Below are positions 8,782-18,423 of a stretch of DNA of 64,000 nt, piece by piece; within the stretch, counting starts at the first letter, position 1, and each line of letters starts with the position of its first letter. Source of the DNA: an uncultured Lachnospira sp. (GTDB lineage Bacteria > Bacillota > Clostridia > Lachnospirales > Lachnospiraceae); assembly GCA_934359185.1 (NCBI GenBank), contig CAKRLE010000001.1:278631-342630 (forward strand). The letters run 5' to 3'. A program made the translations under genes and the position numbers. The notes under the pieces are model-generated. The model did not search any database and had not been told where the DNA came from. It saw only the letters and a list, made by a program, of their open reading frames with translations.

Positions 8782-9210
8782 CTATATAATAACAGCTCCA
8801 TCAATATTGGTATATATATTCTCATCATTATTAGTAGAATCCATCGCTGTAACAACAGTTCTGTTCTCTGTATTAACAATGAATGCAAGATTATCAAGAA
8901 TTACCAATGACTCCTTGATACCTTTTAAACCAGCCTTCTGAGTTCCTTCATTAAGACGTGTCATCTGATCATCTGATAATTGAATATCACGCTGCCGAAG
9001 CCTTGCATCAGCATGCTTTGAAAATCTGACACAGCCAGACTGTTCAATGCTGTCAGCTGTCTTAGCACTTTCCTTTGTCTGTCTGAGAATATCCTGAAAA
9101 GAAACATCAGATGATGTGCTGGATTCACGATTAATATTACCATTCAGTGAACTGGCTGCCTGCTGGATAGATGTATATCCACCCATCATAATATTATTCA
9201 TAAATGACAC
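8782..9210 (-). CDS. Conserved flagellar operon protein (TIGR02530 type)
   Basis: This 142-residue protein matches the family found between flgD and flgE in Firmicutes flagellar operons. The diagnostic core is FSKHADARLRQRDIQLSD, followed by KESLVILDNLAFIVNTENRTVVTAMD. The N-terminal 55 residues are polar and probably disordered. The molecular function is not established as far as I know; location suggests hook assembly or its control. AAGAGGTG lies just upstream of the ATG. Confidence 0.85.
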   Translation of the reverse strand: MSFMNNIMMGGYTSIQQAASSLNGNINRESSTSSDVSFQDILRQTKESAKTADSIEQSGCVRFSKHADARLRQRDIQLSDDQMTRLNEGTQKAGLKGIKESLVILDNLAFIVNTENRTVVTAMDSTNNDENIYTNIDGAVII

Positions 9211-9271
9211 CTCTTTTCCATACAGCTTTGCACCTATATATCGGTATATTCAACAATGATTTGAACAGAAA

Positions 9272-9838
9272 TTACTCTTTTTCAGAATTCTCAGTCTTAT
9301 CTTCTTTTTTTTCTTCTGTCTTATCAGTGCTGTCAGTCTTATTGCCTGTTCCTGTTGTGCTTCCGCTTCCTGTTGTACCACCTGTTGTTGAACCTTGTAA
9401 AAGTTTCTTATAGTAATCATCATCAAGAACTCTGTCAAGATCTTCAACATCATACAGTTTATCGTCAATTCTAAGATAAATTGTACCATCAATCTTTTCC
9501 CAGCTCTGGACTTTACCAGCTACAAGCTGTGTGGCATCAATACCGCTCTGTACAATTACATACTTTCCAACAAGATTAGAAGCTGTCTGTTGCTGGACTC
9601 TTTCGTTCATTGAAGTAGTAGCTGATACCTGTGTGAAAGTAGCCATCTGTGCAATATACTGTGTATTATCTGTTGGTTCAAGCGGATCCTGATACTGCAT
9701 CTGTGCAGCAAGAAGCTTTAAGAAATCATTAACATCCAGATCCGAATTATTCTTCTTAGTATTTTTATTAAGAGAACTTACGTTGCTATAGCTGTCTGAA
9801 TTCTGGATTTTGCCATCTACGACCTTAGAAGTTACCAT
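9272..9838 (-). CDS. flgD: Hook-capping protein FlgD
   Basis: FlgD caps the growing hook and scaffolds FlgE assembly. The 188-residue protein has the family core DVNDFLKLLAAQMQYQDPLE and PTDNTQYIAQMATFTQ near residues 35-72. A single compact domain follows, ending around YYKKLLQG. The last 35 residues are a Gly/Thr/Ser then Lys/Glu tail that looks disordered and is not part of the family core. The gene sits between fliK and the flagellar operon protein, as expected. Confidence 0.94.
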   Translation of the reverse strand: MVTSKVVDGKIQNSDSYSNVSSLNKNTKKNNSDLDVNDFLKLLAAQMQYQDPLEPTDNTQYIAQMATFTQVSATTSMNERVQQQTASNLVGKYVIVQSGIDATQLVAGKVQSWEKIDGTIYLRIDDKLYDVEDLDRVLDDDYYKKLLQGSTTGGTTGSGSTTGTGNKTDSTDKTEEKKEDKTENSEKE

Positions 9839-9861
9839 ATTACGCCTCCTTTACCCCATTA

Positions 9862-11250
9862 TTATGCTGTGTATTCAACACTGCTGTTTTCATTGTAATT
9901 AACTACAGGCTCTTCCTCTTCTTCATCATCAGAGTAATCAAAGCCATCAAGTCTTATTCTTCTTGATGTTTTCTTTGCCTGTTCCTGTTTCTGACCATCA
10001 AACTGCTGATTAGAATCAAATGCATTTGTCTGTACTGTAATCTCTACCGCATCAATTTTAATGCCCTGGCTTTCAATATTCTCCTTAAGAGTAATAACCT
10101 GACTCTCAAGTGCTTTTCTGACCTGTTCATTCTCTGCAGATATCTGTGCTGTTACAACACCTTCCCTTACAGATACAAGTAGATTAACTTTACCAAGATT
10201 CTGTGGATTAAGCTGTATCTCCATGCTTTTTAACTCTGATGTTGAATTAAGCTTAATTGATTCAACAATCTGATCAACAACATCAGCTGCATTAATCCTG
10301 TAATCCGCATTGTCAAATGCTGCTTCAAAGCTGTTCTGTATATCATTGACAATATTACTGCCTGCAGATACTGCTGCATTCTCACCCTTTATGGAGTCAT
10401 TGTTTCTGCCATATGTATTGCCGCTCATGCCATCATCGGCTCCTGCCTTACCCTGACTATCGTCATTGTCAGCAACAAGCTTTCTTGCAATCACATCACT
10501 CATAGACACATCTTCTGAATCAGCATTGTCTACAACTGCTGTATCAGAAGCCTCCTGGCTTACATCATCAATGTCCTTTGCCATTGTCACAGTCTCACCC
10601 TCTGTAACAGCAGCTGCTGCTCCTGAGTCTGCATTCTCAACAAATTCTTTGACAGCCTCAACTGGCATGTCCAGTTCAGACGAAAGAGCTGCTAATTCAT
10701 TATCAAGTGTACCTAGAACATCCATAAGGTTTGCTGAGAGATTCTCATCAGTAACTATAGCTATCGCATCCTGGCTTCCAGTAACCTCAACAACAAGCTG
10801 GGTTATATTAGCAGGAATAAGCAAATCTGCCATAGTAAGCCCAAGTGTCTCCATAGCTTCCTTTAGCTGTTCATCAGTTACATCAAAATCTTTCTTGATT
10901 TCATCATAAATTTTGCTTCCTGCATCATCAATCTTATCAGATACCGCATCCTTGTTATCAGTCTTGGATGTATTATCCGCTTTGACATCTTTTGTCTTAG
11001 ATGAATCATTTGACTTAATATTGTCAGTTGATGCATCTTTTGTATTCATCTTAGAAGCTGCATCTGACTTTTTTGCAGTTGTAATATTCATCGCAGATGA
11101 ATTATTCTTATTGCTTCCCGACATATTGCCAGCAACAGACTTAGATAACACTGCTGAAAAATCTGTGCCTGAATTCTTTGATTTTGATGTCTTAACGTCA
11201 GCATCCTGTGCAGGTATGCCTGCTGTTCCTGTTATTGCGGAACTTACCAT
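9862..11250 (-). CDS. fliK: Hook-length control protein FliK
   Basis: FliK measures hook length and switches export specificity. The 462-residue protein has a long low-complexity N-terminal part rich in Ser, Asp, Lys and Asn. The conserved C-terminal Flg_hook domain has LKSMEIQLNPQNLGKVNL and RKALESQVITLKENIESQGI, roughly residues 335-405. A GGAGG precedes the ATG. Low N-terminal conservation is normal for a molecular ruler. Confidence 0.92.
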   Translation of the reverse strand: MVSSAITGTAGIPAQDADVKTSKSKNSGTDFSAVLSKSVAGNMSGSNKNNSSAMNITTAKKSDAASKMNTKDASTDNIKSNDSSKTKDVKADNTSKTDNKDAVSDKIDDAGSKIYDEIKKDFDVTDEQLKEAMETLGLTMADLLIPANITQLVVEVTGSQDAIAIVTDENLSANLMDVLGTLDNELAALSSELDMPVEAVKEFVENADSGAAAAVTEGETVTMAKDIDDVSQEASDTAVVDNADSEDVSMSDVIARKLVADNDDSQGKAGADDGMSGNTYGRNNDSIKGENAAVSAGSNIVNDIQNSFEAAFDNADYRINAADVVDQIVESIKLNSTSELKSMEIQLNPQNLGKVNLLVSVREGVVTAQISAENEQVRKALESQVITLKENIESQGIKIDAVEITVQTNAFDSNQQFDGQKQEQAKKTSRRIRLDGFDYSDDEEEEEPVVNYNENSSVEYTA

Positions 11251-11321
11251 CTTATCCGCCTCCTTTCATAAATGATTATTGATGATAGAAATATGCGTAA
11301 GTATCCCTATCAAATAAAATA

Positions 11322-11356
11322 TCGGAAAAAGCCAGAAAAACTTTAGCTTTTTCCGA
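11322..11356. other. Perfect 11-bp inverted repeat between the motE-like gene and fliK
   Basis: TCGGAAAAAGC and GCTTTTTCCGA flank a 13-base loop in the 135-base gap. On the minus strand the hairpin is followed by TATTTTATTTG, a poor U-tract. It could be a weak or conditional terminator, or an mRNA stability element. The gap is long for this otherwise compact operon. Confidence 0.6.
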
Positions 11357-11385
11357 ATATTTCTAACATATTAACCTGATAAAAT

Positions 11386-12156
11386 CTAATAAGCCTGTGA
11401 TGGGAACATAATCGCTGTAAGCTTAGCTGCATATATAGGATCCATCTCCTGCAGAATTGCTGCTCTCTGCTTAGGCGTCATGCACATAAGTATCCTTGTA
11501 ACAACATATGCATCACCTGTCATCTCTTCAAGAACAGCAGCCGCCTTGTCAGAATCCATCTTTGAATATGTCGTTGCCCAGTCCTGAACCTGCTGTGAGA
11601 ACTGCAGACGTTCAGTTACCTCCTTATATATCTTAGCTGCATTATCCGGATATATTGATTCATACCACGATTTATATTCAGATATAGCAGGAGCATTATC
11701 ATTAAATACAACCTGCTTATCAAACTCTTCTTTCTGTTTCAGGAAATCCTCCTGATTGTCTTCATACACTTTAAGTCTGGCAATCTCAGCCTGAAGCTGT
11801 GATATCTGATCAGATGATGAATTGTTATTATTCTGATAATCCGCCACTTCAGCCTCAAGCTCTTTAATTCTGTCTATCGCTTCTGCAAGACTTTTGTACT
11901 TATATCCTGTTTCCTCCATAAGCTCTTCATCGCTCATCTCTGGAAGCACTTTATTAACAACTGGAACATTTTTAAGAACAGGTCTTAACATAGAGCCTAT
12001 TCCGCCAACATCCATCTTAATCAGAAGTGCGAATATAACAAGCCATATAACGATTATTACTAACGCCAGCAAAAAGCTGACAAAGCCATTACCCTTTTCT
12101 TCGTCATCCTTTTTTTCGAGATCTAATTCATCCTCAGACTTCTTCTTCTTAGCCAT
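11386..12156 (-). CDS. MotE-like flagellar protein (MgtE N-like domain)
   Basis: This occupies the position of ylxF/motE in other flagellar operons, between fliJ and fliK. It has a lysine/acidic N-terminus, one transmembrane helix near residues 24-46, a coiled coil around residues 80-145, and a C-terminal MgtE-N-like helical domain (DSDKAAAVLEEM, ILQEMDPIYAAKLTAIMFP). MotE proteins are thought to chaperone the stator. I chose the ATG at 12156 (MAKKKKSE) because GGAGACAGGG precedes it; an ATG 12 bases earlier has no good site. Confidence 0.8.
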   Translation of the reverse strand: MAKKKKSEDELDLEKKDDEEKGNGFVSFLLALVIIVIWLVIFALLIKMDVGGIGSMLRPVLKNVPVVNKVLPEMSDEELMEETGYKYKSLAEAIDRIKELEAEVADYQNNNNSSSDQISQLQAEIARLKVYEDNQEDFLKQKEEFDKQVVFNDNAPAISEYKSWYESIYPDNAAKIYKEVTERLQFSQQVQDWATTYSKMDSDKAAAVLEEMTGDAYVVTRILMCMTPKQRAAILQEMDPIYAAKLTAIMFPSQAY

Positions 12157-12174
12157 CCCTGTCTCCATTTCTCA

Positions 12175-12630
12175 TCAATCAGTGTTTTTCCCTTTATCAT
12201 TATAGGTAAAACTAACCAATTGGTCAATTTCCTTCTTTTCTTCATTATTAAGTTCTACCTTGAACTCTTCAAATGCTTTTTCTTTTAATTTCTCATGTAT
12301 CTTTCTTTCCTTCACGGCTTCATTAAGCTGCTCCCGCACCTTTTCAAGATTTCTCTCAGCAATTCTTAATTTAACAGCCTGCTGCTTCATCATCTCATCG
12401 AGTGTTTTAACCGATTCGCCGCCAATCCTTAACTGTACAACATCTACCTTGCCAAGAGATTTCTTTCTGATATCATCCTGATACTGCTGTCTTCTATTAA
12501 CAAGCTGCATCAGCTTTTCTTCCTCTGTCCTGACAAGATTCATAGCAGTGGCAAACTCTGTCTTTGCCTGAGTTTCCAACCTTATCTTGATATCCAGTAC
12601 ATTCTGGAGCCGATATATAAATTTTGCCAT
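12175..12630 (-). CDS. fliJ: Flagellar export protein FliJ
   Basis: FliJ is the small coiled-coil stalk that links the FliI ATPase ring to the export gate. The 151-residue protein is almost wholly charged helix, with the start MAKFIYRLQNVLDIKIRLE typical of the family and a coiled coil from about residue 15 to 130. It follows fliI by 31 bases and precedes the motE-like gene. Confidence 0.9.
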   Translation of the reverse strand: MAKFIYRLQNVLDIKIRLETQAKTEFATAMNLVRTEEEKLMQLVNRRQQYQDDIRKKSLGKVDVVQLRIGGESVKTLDEMMKQQAVKLRIAERNLEKVREQLNEAVKERKIHEKLKEKAFEEFKVELNNEEKKEIDQLVSFTYNDKGKNTD

Positions 12631-12661
12631 GAGAAGTCAACCTCCTTAGATAGCCTGTCTG

Positions 12662-13984
12662 CTACCCTTCATCATAATCAGCAAATATATCATACAGCAT
12701 GCGGAGTTCTTCATCAAATGTAAACTTCTCATCAGTCTGCTGCATAAGAAAAGCGTTAACTGCATCTATCTTAGAAATTGCATAATCAATATTCTTATTG
12801 CTTCCCTTCTTATAAGCACCTATATTGATAAGGTCTTCTGCTTCATTATATGTAGCAAGAACATTCTTAAGGCGTCCCGCCATCTTCTTATGTTCCTTGC
12901 TTGCAATCTGTCCCATGCATCTTGATATACTCTGAAGCACATCAATCGCAGGATAATGGTTCTTGTGTCCAAGCTTACGTGAAAGCATTATATGACCATC
13001 AAGAATACTTCTGGCAGTATCTGTTATTGGCTCATTAAAATCATCACCATCAACCAGAACCGTATACAATCCTGTTATAGACCCTTTCTCAGCCATACCT
13101 GCACGTTCAAGCAGCTTTGGCATCTCACTATATACGCTAGGTGGATATCCTCTCGTTACAGGCGGTTCGCCAGAAGCAAGTCCAATCTCACGCTGCGCCA
13201 TTGAAAAACGTGTGAGTGAGTCCATCATAAGCAGGACATCTTTCCCCTGATCTCTGAAATATTCCGCAATAGCTGTAGCTGTCTTGGCTGCTTTGTTACG
13301 GATAAGTGCCGGTTTATCAGATGTTGCAACAACAAGAACGCTTCTCTTCATGCCTTCTTCACCAAGATCACGTTCAACGAACTCTCTTACCTCTCGTCCT
13401 CGCTCTCCAATAAGAGCTATAACATTAATATCGGCTTTAGTATTACGTGCAAACATACCCATAAGAGTACTTTTTCCAACGCCACTGCCTGCAAATATTC
13501 CAATTCTCTGACCCTTGCCAACTGTCAGGAGTCCATCTACTGCTTTAACTCCAAGCGGAAGCACCTCACTTATAATAACCCTTGACATAGGATCAGGCGG
13601 CTGGGCTTCAACTGAATACTCTTCTGTAAGACCAAGGTCCGTTCCATCAACAGGATTACCAAGACCATCAAGCGTATGTCCCAGGATGTCAAATCCAACT
13701 TTTACGCTTAACGGCTTACCAGTATTCTCAACAACACACCCTGGTCCAATTCCATCCACATTATCAAACGGCATCAGCAGCACAATCGTCTCTCTGAAGC
13801 CGACAACCTCAGCATTGACAACCTGTTTCTTGTCTGCTGAATATATCCTGCACAGATCATTAAGCCTGGCATCTGGTCCTATGGACTCCACTGTAAGGCC
13901 AACTATCTTAGAAACCTTTCCCAGCTTCTTGTAGAAAGTTTCCTGCATCAGTTCATGATATTTAGTTTTATCAATATCAAACAC
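12662..13984 (-). CDS. fliI: Flagellar export ATPase FliI
   Basis: FliI is the hexameric F1-beta-like ATPase that energises flagellar export. The 440-residue protein has Walker A AGSGVGKST at residues 165-173, Walker B VLLMMDSLTRFSMAQREI near 250, and the signature SGEPPVTRGYPPSVYSEM. Full family length. It lies between fliH and fliJ. Confidence 0.97.
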   Translation of the reverse strand: MFDIDKTKYHELMQETFYKKLGKVSKIVGLTVESIGPDARLNDLCRIYSADKKQVVNAEVVGFRETIVLLMPFDNVDGIGPGCVVENTGKPLSVKVGFDILGHTLDGLGNPVDGTDLGLTEEYSVEAQPPDPMSRVIISEVLPLGVKAVDGLLTVGKGQRIGIFAGSGVGKSTLMGMFARNTKADINVIALIGERGREVREFVERDLGEEGMKRSVLVVATSDKPALIRNKAAKTATAIAEYFRDQGKDVLLMMDSLTRFSMAQREIGLASGEPPVTRGYPPSVYSEMPKLLERAGMAEKGSITGLYTVLVDGDDFNEPITDTARSILDGHIMLSRKLGHKNHYPAIDVLQSISRCMGQIASKEHKKMAGRLKNVLATYNEAEDLINIGAYKKGSNKNIDYAISKIDAVNAFLMQQTDEKFTFDEELRMLYDIFADYDEG

Positions 13985-14021
13985 CGTAACTTCCTCCCTG
14001 CAGCTATTATTCCTGTCGTAA

Positions 14022-14861
14022 TCACTTCATGCAGCTAAGCATTTTTATCTTCTTTATAAGGTTATCCATCTCAACATCAAGACTACAGTCAAACACTGCG
14101 CCATCTGTCTCTATGATACACTGGTTCTGTTCAAGCGAAACATCTTCCTGAACCTCTATATCAATCTCTTTATTAACATGGCAGCTTATCTTTCCCTGAT
14201 TAGAAGATACATAATCATAATCAGCTGGCGATACTTTTATGATATATTCATGATTTCTGTCAGCACCGCTTAAAGCTTTATCAATAAGATACATAAGAAT
14301 ATCATGATTATCGACAGCCTCAGACGATATGACTGATTTAAAGACCTCTGTTATAACATCAACAAGCTGCGGTTCTATATTGTTATTTTTCTCAATATAT
14401 TCCGACTCAAGCTGGTTAAATCTCTGTGTATATTCATCTTCTAACTGCTTTCTGCTCTGTTCTATCTCCTCGGACGCTTTCTGCATCCCATCATTATACC
14501 CTTGTTCATTCGCCTGATTATATGTCTTCTGTGCACTTTCCTCAGCATTTTTTATTATCTCATCTGCCTGCTCATGAGCTGATGCTATTATTTTATCAGC
14601 TTCCTCGTTCGCTTCTGATGTCTGAGCCATCATCTGCTCCTGGCTGACTGTCTCAGCAGATGCAGCACCCTCCTCATCCGGATCTGTCACAAGCTGTTCA
14701 ACAACATCAGCTGTTAATCCATGAACAAACCCATCAGCATCAACGTTGCTCTTATCATTTGACTCTACAATATTTTGCAATTTAGCCTTAATTATTTCAT
14801 TGTAATCAATAACGCGTTCTTCCTTGCTTACAGTAGAACCTCTTTTTAGTAGATTAGACAA
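14022..14861 (-). CDS. fliH: Flagellar assembly protein FliH
   Basis: FliH regulates FliI and docks it at the C ring. The 279-residue protein has an acidic N-terminus, a long coiled coil rich in Glu/Gln/Ala (about residues 75-150, for example ADKIIASAHEQADEIIKNAE) and a C-terminal V-type ATPase subunit E-like domain. Its start overlaps the fliG stop by eight bases, which suggests coupled translation. The family is divergent, so location matters to the call. Confidence 0.88.
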   Translation of the reverse strand: MSNLLKRGSTVSKEERVIDYNEIIKAKLQNIVESNDKSNVDADGFVHGLTADVVEQLVTDPDEEGAASAETVSQEQMMAQTSEANEEADKIIASAHEQADEIIKNAEESAQKTYNQANEQGYNDGMQKASEEIEQSRKQLEDEYTQRFNQLESEYIEKNNNIEPQLVDVITEVFKSVISSEAVDNHDILMYLIDKALSGADRNHEYIIKVSPADYDYVSSNQGKISCHVNKEIDIEVQEDVSLEQNQCIIETDGAVFDCSLDVEMDNLIKKIKMLSCMK

Positions 14862-15879
14862 TTATCTCGTCACCTCCGCCTCTGGCAATAACAATCTCTG
14901 CTGAATCTTCAAGCTTTCTGATGATATTAACAATCTTCTGCTGTGCTTCCTCAACATCCTTCATACGTACAGGGCCCATGAATTCCATATCTTCCTTAAT
15001 CATAACAGCAAGACGGCTTGAAAGGTTATTAAGGATAACATTCTGAACTTCTTCTGTAGCTCCTTTAAGAGCAAGAGCAAGATCACTATTATCAACATCT
15101 CTAAGAACACGCTGGATAGCTCTGTCGTCGAGAGAAAGAATATCCTCGAATACGAACATTTTCTTTCTGATCTCATCTGCAAGTTCTGGCTCTTCAACCT
15201 CAAGAGTTTCCATAATATGCTTTTCTGTTCCTCTGTCAACAGAATTCAGAATACTTACAATCGCATCTACACCACCAACAATAGTGTAATCCTGATTAAC
15301 AAGTGATGAAAGCTTTCTCTCAAGCACTTTTTCAACCTGCTTGATAACATCTGGCGATGTTCTGTCCATCTGTGCTATTCTCTTTGCAACATCCGCCTGC
15401 TTTTCAGGTGGAAGTGATGATATAACAAGTGACGACTGCGTAGCCGGCAGATATGATAATATAAGCGCTATCGTCTGTGGATGCTCGTCCTGTATAAAGT
15501 TTAAAAGCTGGCTTGGATCCGTCTTTCTGATAAACTCGAATGGTCTGACCTGTAAACTTGCAGTCAGCTTACCAATAACACTCTTGGCTTTTTCCTCGCC
15601 CAGTGCCTTTTCAAGCAATTCTTTGGCATATCCAATACCACCCTCAGCAATATACTGCTGTGCAAGACATACCTCGTAAAACTCATTCAAAACCTTCTCC
15701 TTAGTCTGCGGAGAAACACTGCTGGTATTTGCAATTTCAAGTGTAAGCTGTTCTATCTCTTCCTCTTTCAAATGCTTGAATATCTGAGCAGATTTCTCTG
15801 GTCCTAAAGTGATAAGCAGAGTGGCAGCCTTCTCAACTCCATCCATTTCTCTCTCAGTTCCTGCCGATTTTTTAGCCAT
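14854..15879 (-). CDS. fliG: Flagellar motor switch protein FliG
   Basis: FliG joins the MS ring to the C ring and receives torque from MotA. The 341-residue protein has the N-terminal FliF-binding part (GVEKAATLLITLGPEKSAQI), a middle domain with the EHPQTIALILSYL motif, and the C-terminal domain with the charged torque helix region SSRLAVMIKEDMEFMGPVRM. It is full length and sits between fliF and fliH. Confidence 0.97.
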   Translation of the reverse strand: MAKKSAGTEREMDGVEKAATLLITLGPEKSAQIFKHLKEEEIEQLTLEIANTSSVSPQTKEKVLNEFYEVCLAQQYIAEGGIGYAKELLEKALGEEKAKSVIGKLTASLQVRPFEFIRKTDPSQLLNFIQDEHPQTIALILSYLPATQSSLVISSLPPEKQADVAKRIAQMDRTSPDVIKQVEKVLERKLSSLVNQDYTIVGGVDAIVSILNSVDRGTEKHIMETLEVEEPELADEIRKKMFVFEDILSLDDRAIQRVLRDVDNSDLALALKGATEEVQNVILNNLSSRLAVMIKEDMEFMGPVRMKDVEEAQQKIVNIIRKLEDSAEIVIARGGGDEIIV

Positions 15880-15896
15880 ATATAATCACGCCTTTC

Positions 15897-17510
15897 CTAA
15901 TCCCATCCTTCATTAAGCCAGTTACGAAGCAACAATGCAACTGCCTCTGGATTCTCATCCACAAATTTCTCAATAGCCTTTCTGGTCTCTGACTTCTCCT
16001 GCATATCAATATCATCAACCGATGGCTGTTTCTCTCTTGTTGTAGAAAGCATCTCTTCAACAGACAATTCTGGTTCTGTCTCGTTAACTGTTAGAGGCAC
16101 TGCACTTCTTATAACAACAAACACAAGTATTCCTAATATAACTACAGCAAGTAAAATCTGTAACCAGAATGTTACATTGCTTAAGATATTGCCACTTGCC
16201 TTGTCCTGGAAATATGGTCTCTGGTATGCAATAACTGATATTTTACCAGCTGCGACACCAGTTCCCATCGCTATATTATCTATAACCGTCTGATCAACAT
16301 CAAGGGTTGTTGTCTGGGCATTCTGTGCCTTGAACTCATCCCATGTCATATTATCGAGATAGCCAAGATCTTTACAATTCTGTTCATCATATATAACATT
16401 CTTAATCAGTGTAACAGCAAGTGTTGAACTGTCATACACGATATCTCCCGGTTCCTTGACTGTTGTAGTAACAATTGAATTAGGAAGATATTCATACTTC
16501 TGCACATTATATGTAGAATTGCTTGAATTACCATTCTGCAGATTGTATGTAGTATCATCATTATTAGATGTTGTTCCCGGTGTTCCACTTGCTCCAGATG
16601 AACCAGTTGATGTCTCAACATATGACGAGCCAAATATCGCCTGCTCATCACCCTGTGTAGAGTACTCGGTAGCTATTGTTGTGACAGCATCCCAGTCCAT
16701 GTCAAAATTCAATGTAAGATATACATCATCATACATGCCTGATGCTAAAAGTCCCTGCTTTAACGAGTTCTTAGTTGTTGTCTCTATCTGGTTCTTATAT
16801 TTAAGCTTGCCTGTATAGCTTACACCCGAATTGGTTGATGCATTGCTTGGACCTGAGAATAATGTATTACCCTTAGTGTCAACAACTGTAATATTATTAG
16901 TCGAACCATTTCCAACTGCAGTAGCAAGATAGTTAGCAATAGTCTCTGCATAATCATCATTAATAGTCTTAGAAGTTTCAAGACATGCACTTACAGATGC
17001 CTCTGATGTTGCAGCATAGAACGAATTGCTTGAATCCTCCATCTGAACAGTGATAGATGCATTCTTGATTCCATCCCAGTTTTCAAGATCATCCTTTAAT
17101 TTGTTCTCAAGATAATGTGCATACATCTTGGTTCTGTCAGACTCTGTTGTTGTAAAGCTGCTGTTCATGGCATCCTGAAATGTATAGCCTGCCGGCTGTA
17201 TATCATTGGATGCAATTAACATCTTGGCATTAGTAAGATCCGACCTGTTAACCTGTACTGTGAGAGAACCATTGTCAACTTTATAATTAATATTGTTGCT
17301 TGTGAGCAGTGTTGTCACACTGTTCATCTCCTTATAATCCTCGCACACCCGTAATATATCGTATGTTGGTCTTGATGCAACAAACGATATAATACCTATT
17401 GCCACCACTATAACAGCGGCAGAACTTATAATAACTGCCTTCTGCTTGGCTGTCCAACTTTTCCATATCTCAATTATTTTGTTAATAACTGCTCTAAAAC
17501 GTTCAGCCAT
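15897..17510 (-). CDS. fliF: Flagellar MS-ring protein FliF
   Basis: FliF builds the MS ring in the inner membrane. The 537-residue protein has two transmembrane segments, near residues 25-45 and 445-465, a YscJ-type ring domain between residues 45 and 220 (NINYKVDNGSLTVQVN), and a Ser/Thr/Asn/Gly-rich loop near 295-320. Its C-terminus, ALLLRNWLNEGWD, is the FliG-binding tail. It follows fliE by 16 bases. Confidence 0.96.
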   Translation of the reverse strand: MAERFRAVINKIIEIWKSWTAKQKAVIISSAAVIVVAIGIISFVASRPTYDILRVCEDYKEMNSVTTLLTSNNINYKVDNGSLTVQVNRSDLTNAKMLIASNDIQPAGYTFQDAMNSSFTTTESDRTKMYAHYLENKLKDDLENWDGIKNASITVQMEDSSNSFYAATSEASVSACLETSKTINDDYAETIANYLATAVGNGSTNNITVVDTKGNTLFSGPSNASTNSGVSYTGKLKYKNQIETTTKNSLKQGLLASGMYDDVYLTLNFDMDWDAVTTIATEYSTQGDEQAIFGSSYVETSTGSSGASGTPGTTSNNDDTTYNLQNGNSSNSTYNVQKYEYLPNSIVTTTVKEPGDIVYDSSTLAVTLIKNVIYDEQNCKDLGYLDNMTWDEFKAQNAQTTTLDVDQTVIDNIAMGTGVAAGKISVIAYQRPYFQDKASGNILSNVTFWLQILLAVVILGILVFVVIRSAVPLTVNETEPELSVEEMLSTTREKQPSVDDIDMQEKSETRKAIEKFVDENPEAVALLLRNWLNEGWD

Positions 17511-17526
17511 CGTAATTTAATACTCC

Positions 17527-17865
17527 TTAAATCTGCATATTCATAATCTCTTTGTAAGCTTCTAAGGCTTTATCTCTCACTGCAACTGTAAACTGCAATG
17601 CTATATTAGCCTGCTGCTGGTAAACTCCAAGTTCATGTGTGTTAGTCATATTACCAAGCGCATAATCAATTTCAGCCTGCTGAGCTCTCTGAATATAGTC
17701 ATTAGTGCTATTAAGCAGACCTGAAACCGAATTAAACACGGAATCAAATGTCTCATCCCCTGTATTAGTCTGACCCACATTCTTAGCGCCTGACTGCTGC
17801 ATTGCACTTGTAACTTTATTAATATAGTCAGCTCCAAGATTATTAACTGCCTGTGTTATATCCAT
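17527..17865 (-). CDS. fliE: Flagellar hook-basal body protein FliE
   Basis: FliE is the junction protein between MS ring and rod. The 112-residue protein has the family C-terminus LQFTVAVRDKALEAYKEIMN preceded by MTNTHELGVYQQQANIA. The N-terminal 45 residues are polar. It lies in the standard order flgC-fliE-fliF. Confidence 0.93.
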   Translation of the reverse strand: MDITQAVNNLGADYINKVTSAMQQSGAKNVGQTNTGDETFDSVFNSVSGLLNSTNDYIQRAQQAEIDYALGNMTNTHELGVYQQQANIALQFTVAVRDKALEAYKEIMNMQI

Positions 17866-17914
17866 TCATGTATACCTCTCATATAAATATTAAACTGCGT
17901 ATGTAATATCATTA

Positions 17915-18397
17915 TTATACAGTTCCTATTGACAATCCTTTCTGCGCCATTGTCTTGCTGGCATTAAAGGCTGATATATTAGCCTCGTAAGATCTTGAAG
18001 CATCTATTAAATCTGTCATCTCCTGGACTATATTGACATTAGGATATGTAACATATCCATTCTCATCAGCATCCGGATGTGATGGATCATATACCATATT
18101 CATATCTGTCGAAGTATCCTCATATACTGAAGTCACTTTAACCCCATCGCCAAGCCTTCCACCACTTGCATTATGCAATATACTTGCAAATGATGAACCT
18201 GTTGACGTTGCGCCTTTAACAGCCGTAGCCTGTGACAGTGTTTTTTCTGTAAACACAACCGCCTTTCTTACATATGGCGTTCCATCAGATGTTCTTGTTG
18301 TATTAGCATTAGCGATATTCTCAGATATAACATCTGTACGCAGCTGCTGTGCTGTCATTCCTGATGCACTTATATTAAAAGCTGTAAACATTGACAT
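17915..18397 (-). CDS. flgC: Flagellar proximal rod protein FlgC
   Basis: FlgC is one of the rod subunits. The 160-residue protein starts MSMFTAFNISASGMTAQQLR, followed by SENIANANTTRT, the N-terminal rod motif. The C-terminal counterpart is YVTYPNVNIVQEMTDLIDAS with RSYEANISAFNASKTM. GGAGG precedes the start. Length is normal for the family. Confidence 0.95.
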   Translation of the reverse strand: MSMFTAFNISASGMTAQQLRTDVISENIANANTTRTSDGTPYVRKAVVFTEKTLSQATAVKGATSTGSSFASILHNASGGRLGDGVKVTSVYEDTSTDMNMVYDPSHPDADENGYVTYPNVNIVQEMTDLIDASRSYEANISAFNASKTMAQKGLSIGTV

Positions 18398-18423
18398 GTT
18401 AAGCGCCTCCTTATTCGATTTTA

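Noticed and set aside
10466..11275. Two long plus-strand ORFs opposite fliK
   Set aside because: Shadow frames of a low-complexity fliK N-terminus; serine/alanine-rich with no recognisable domain.
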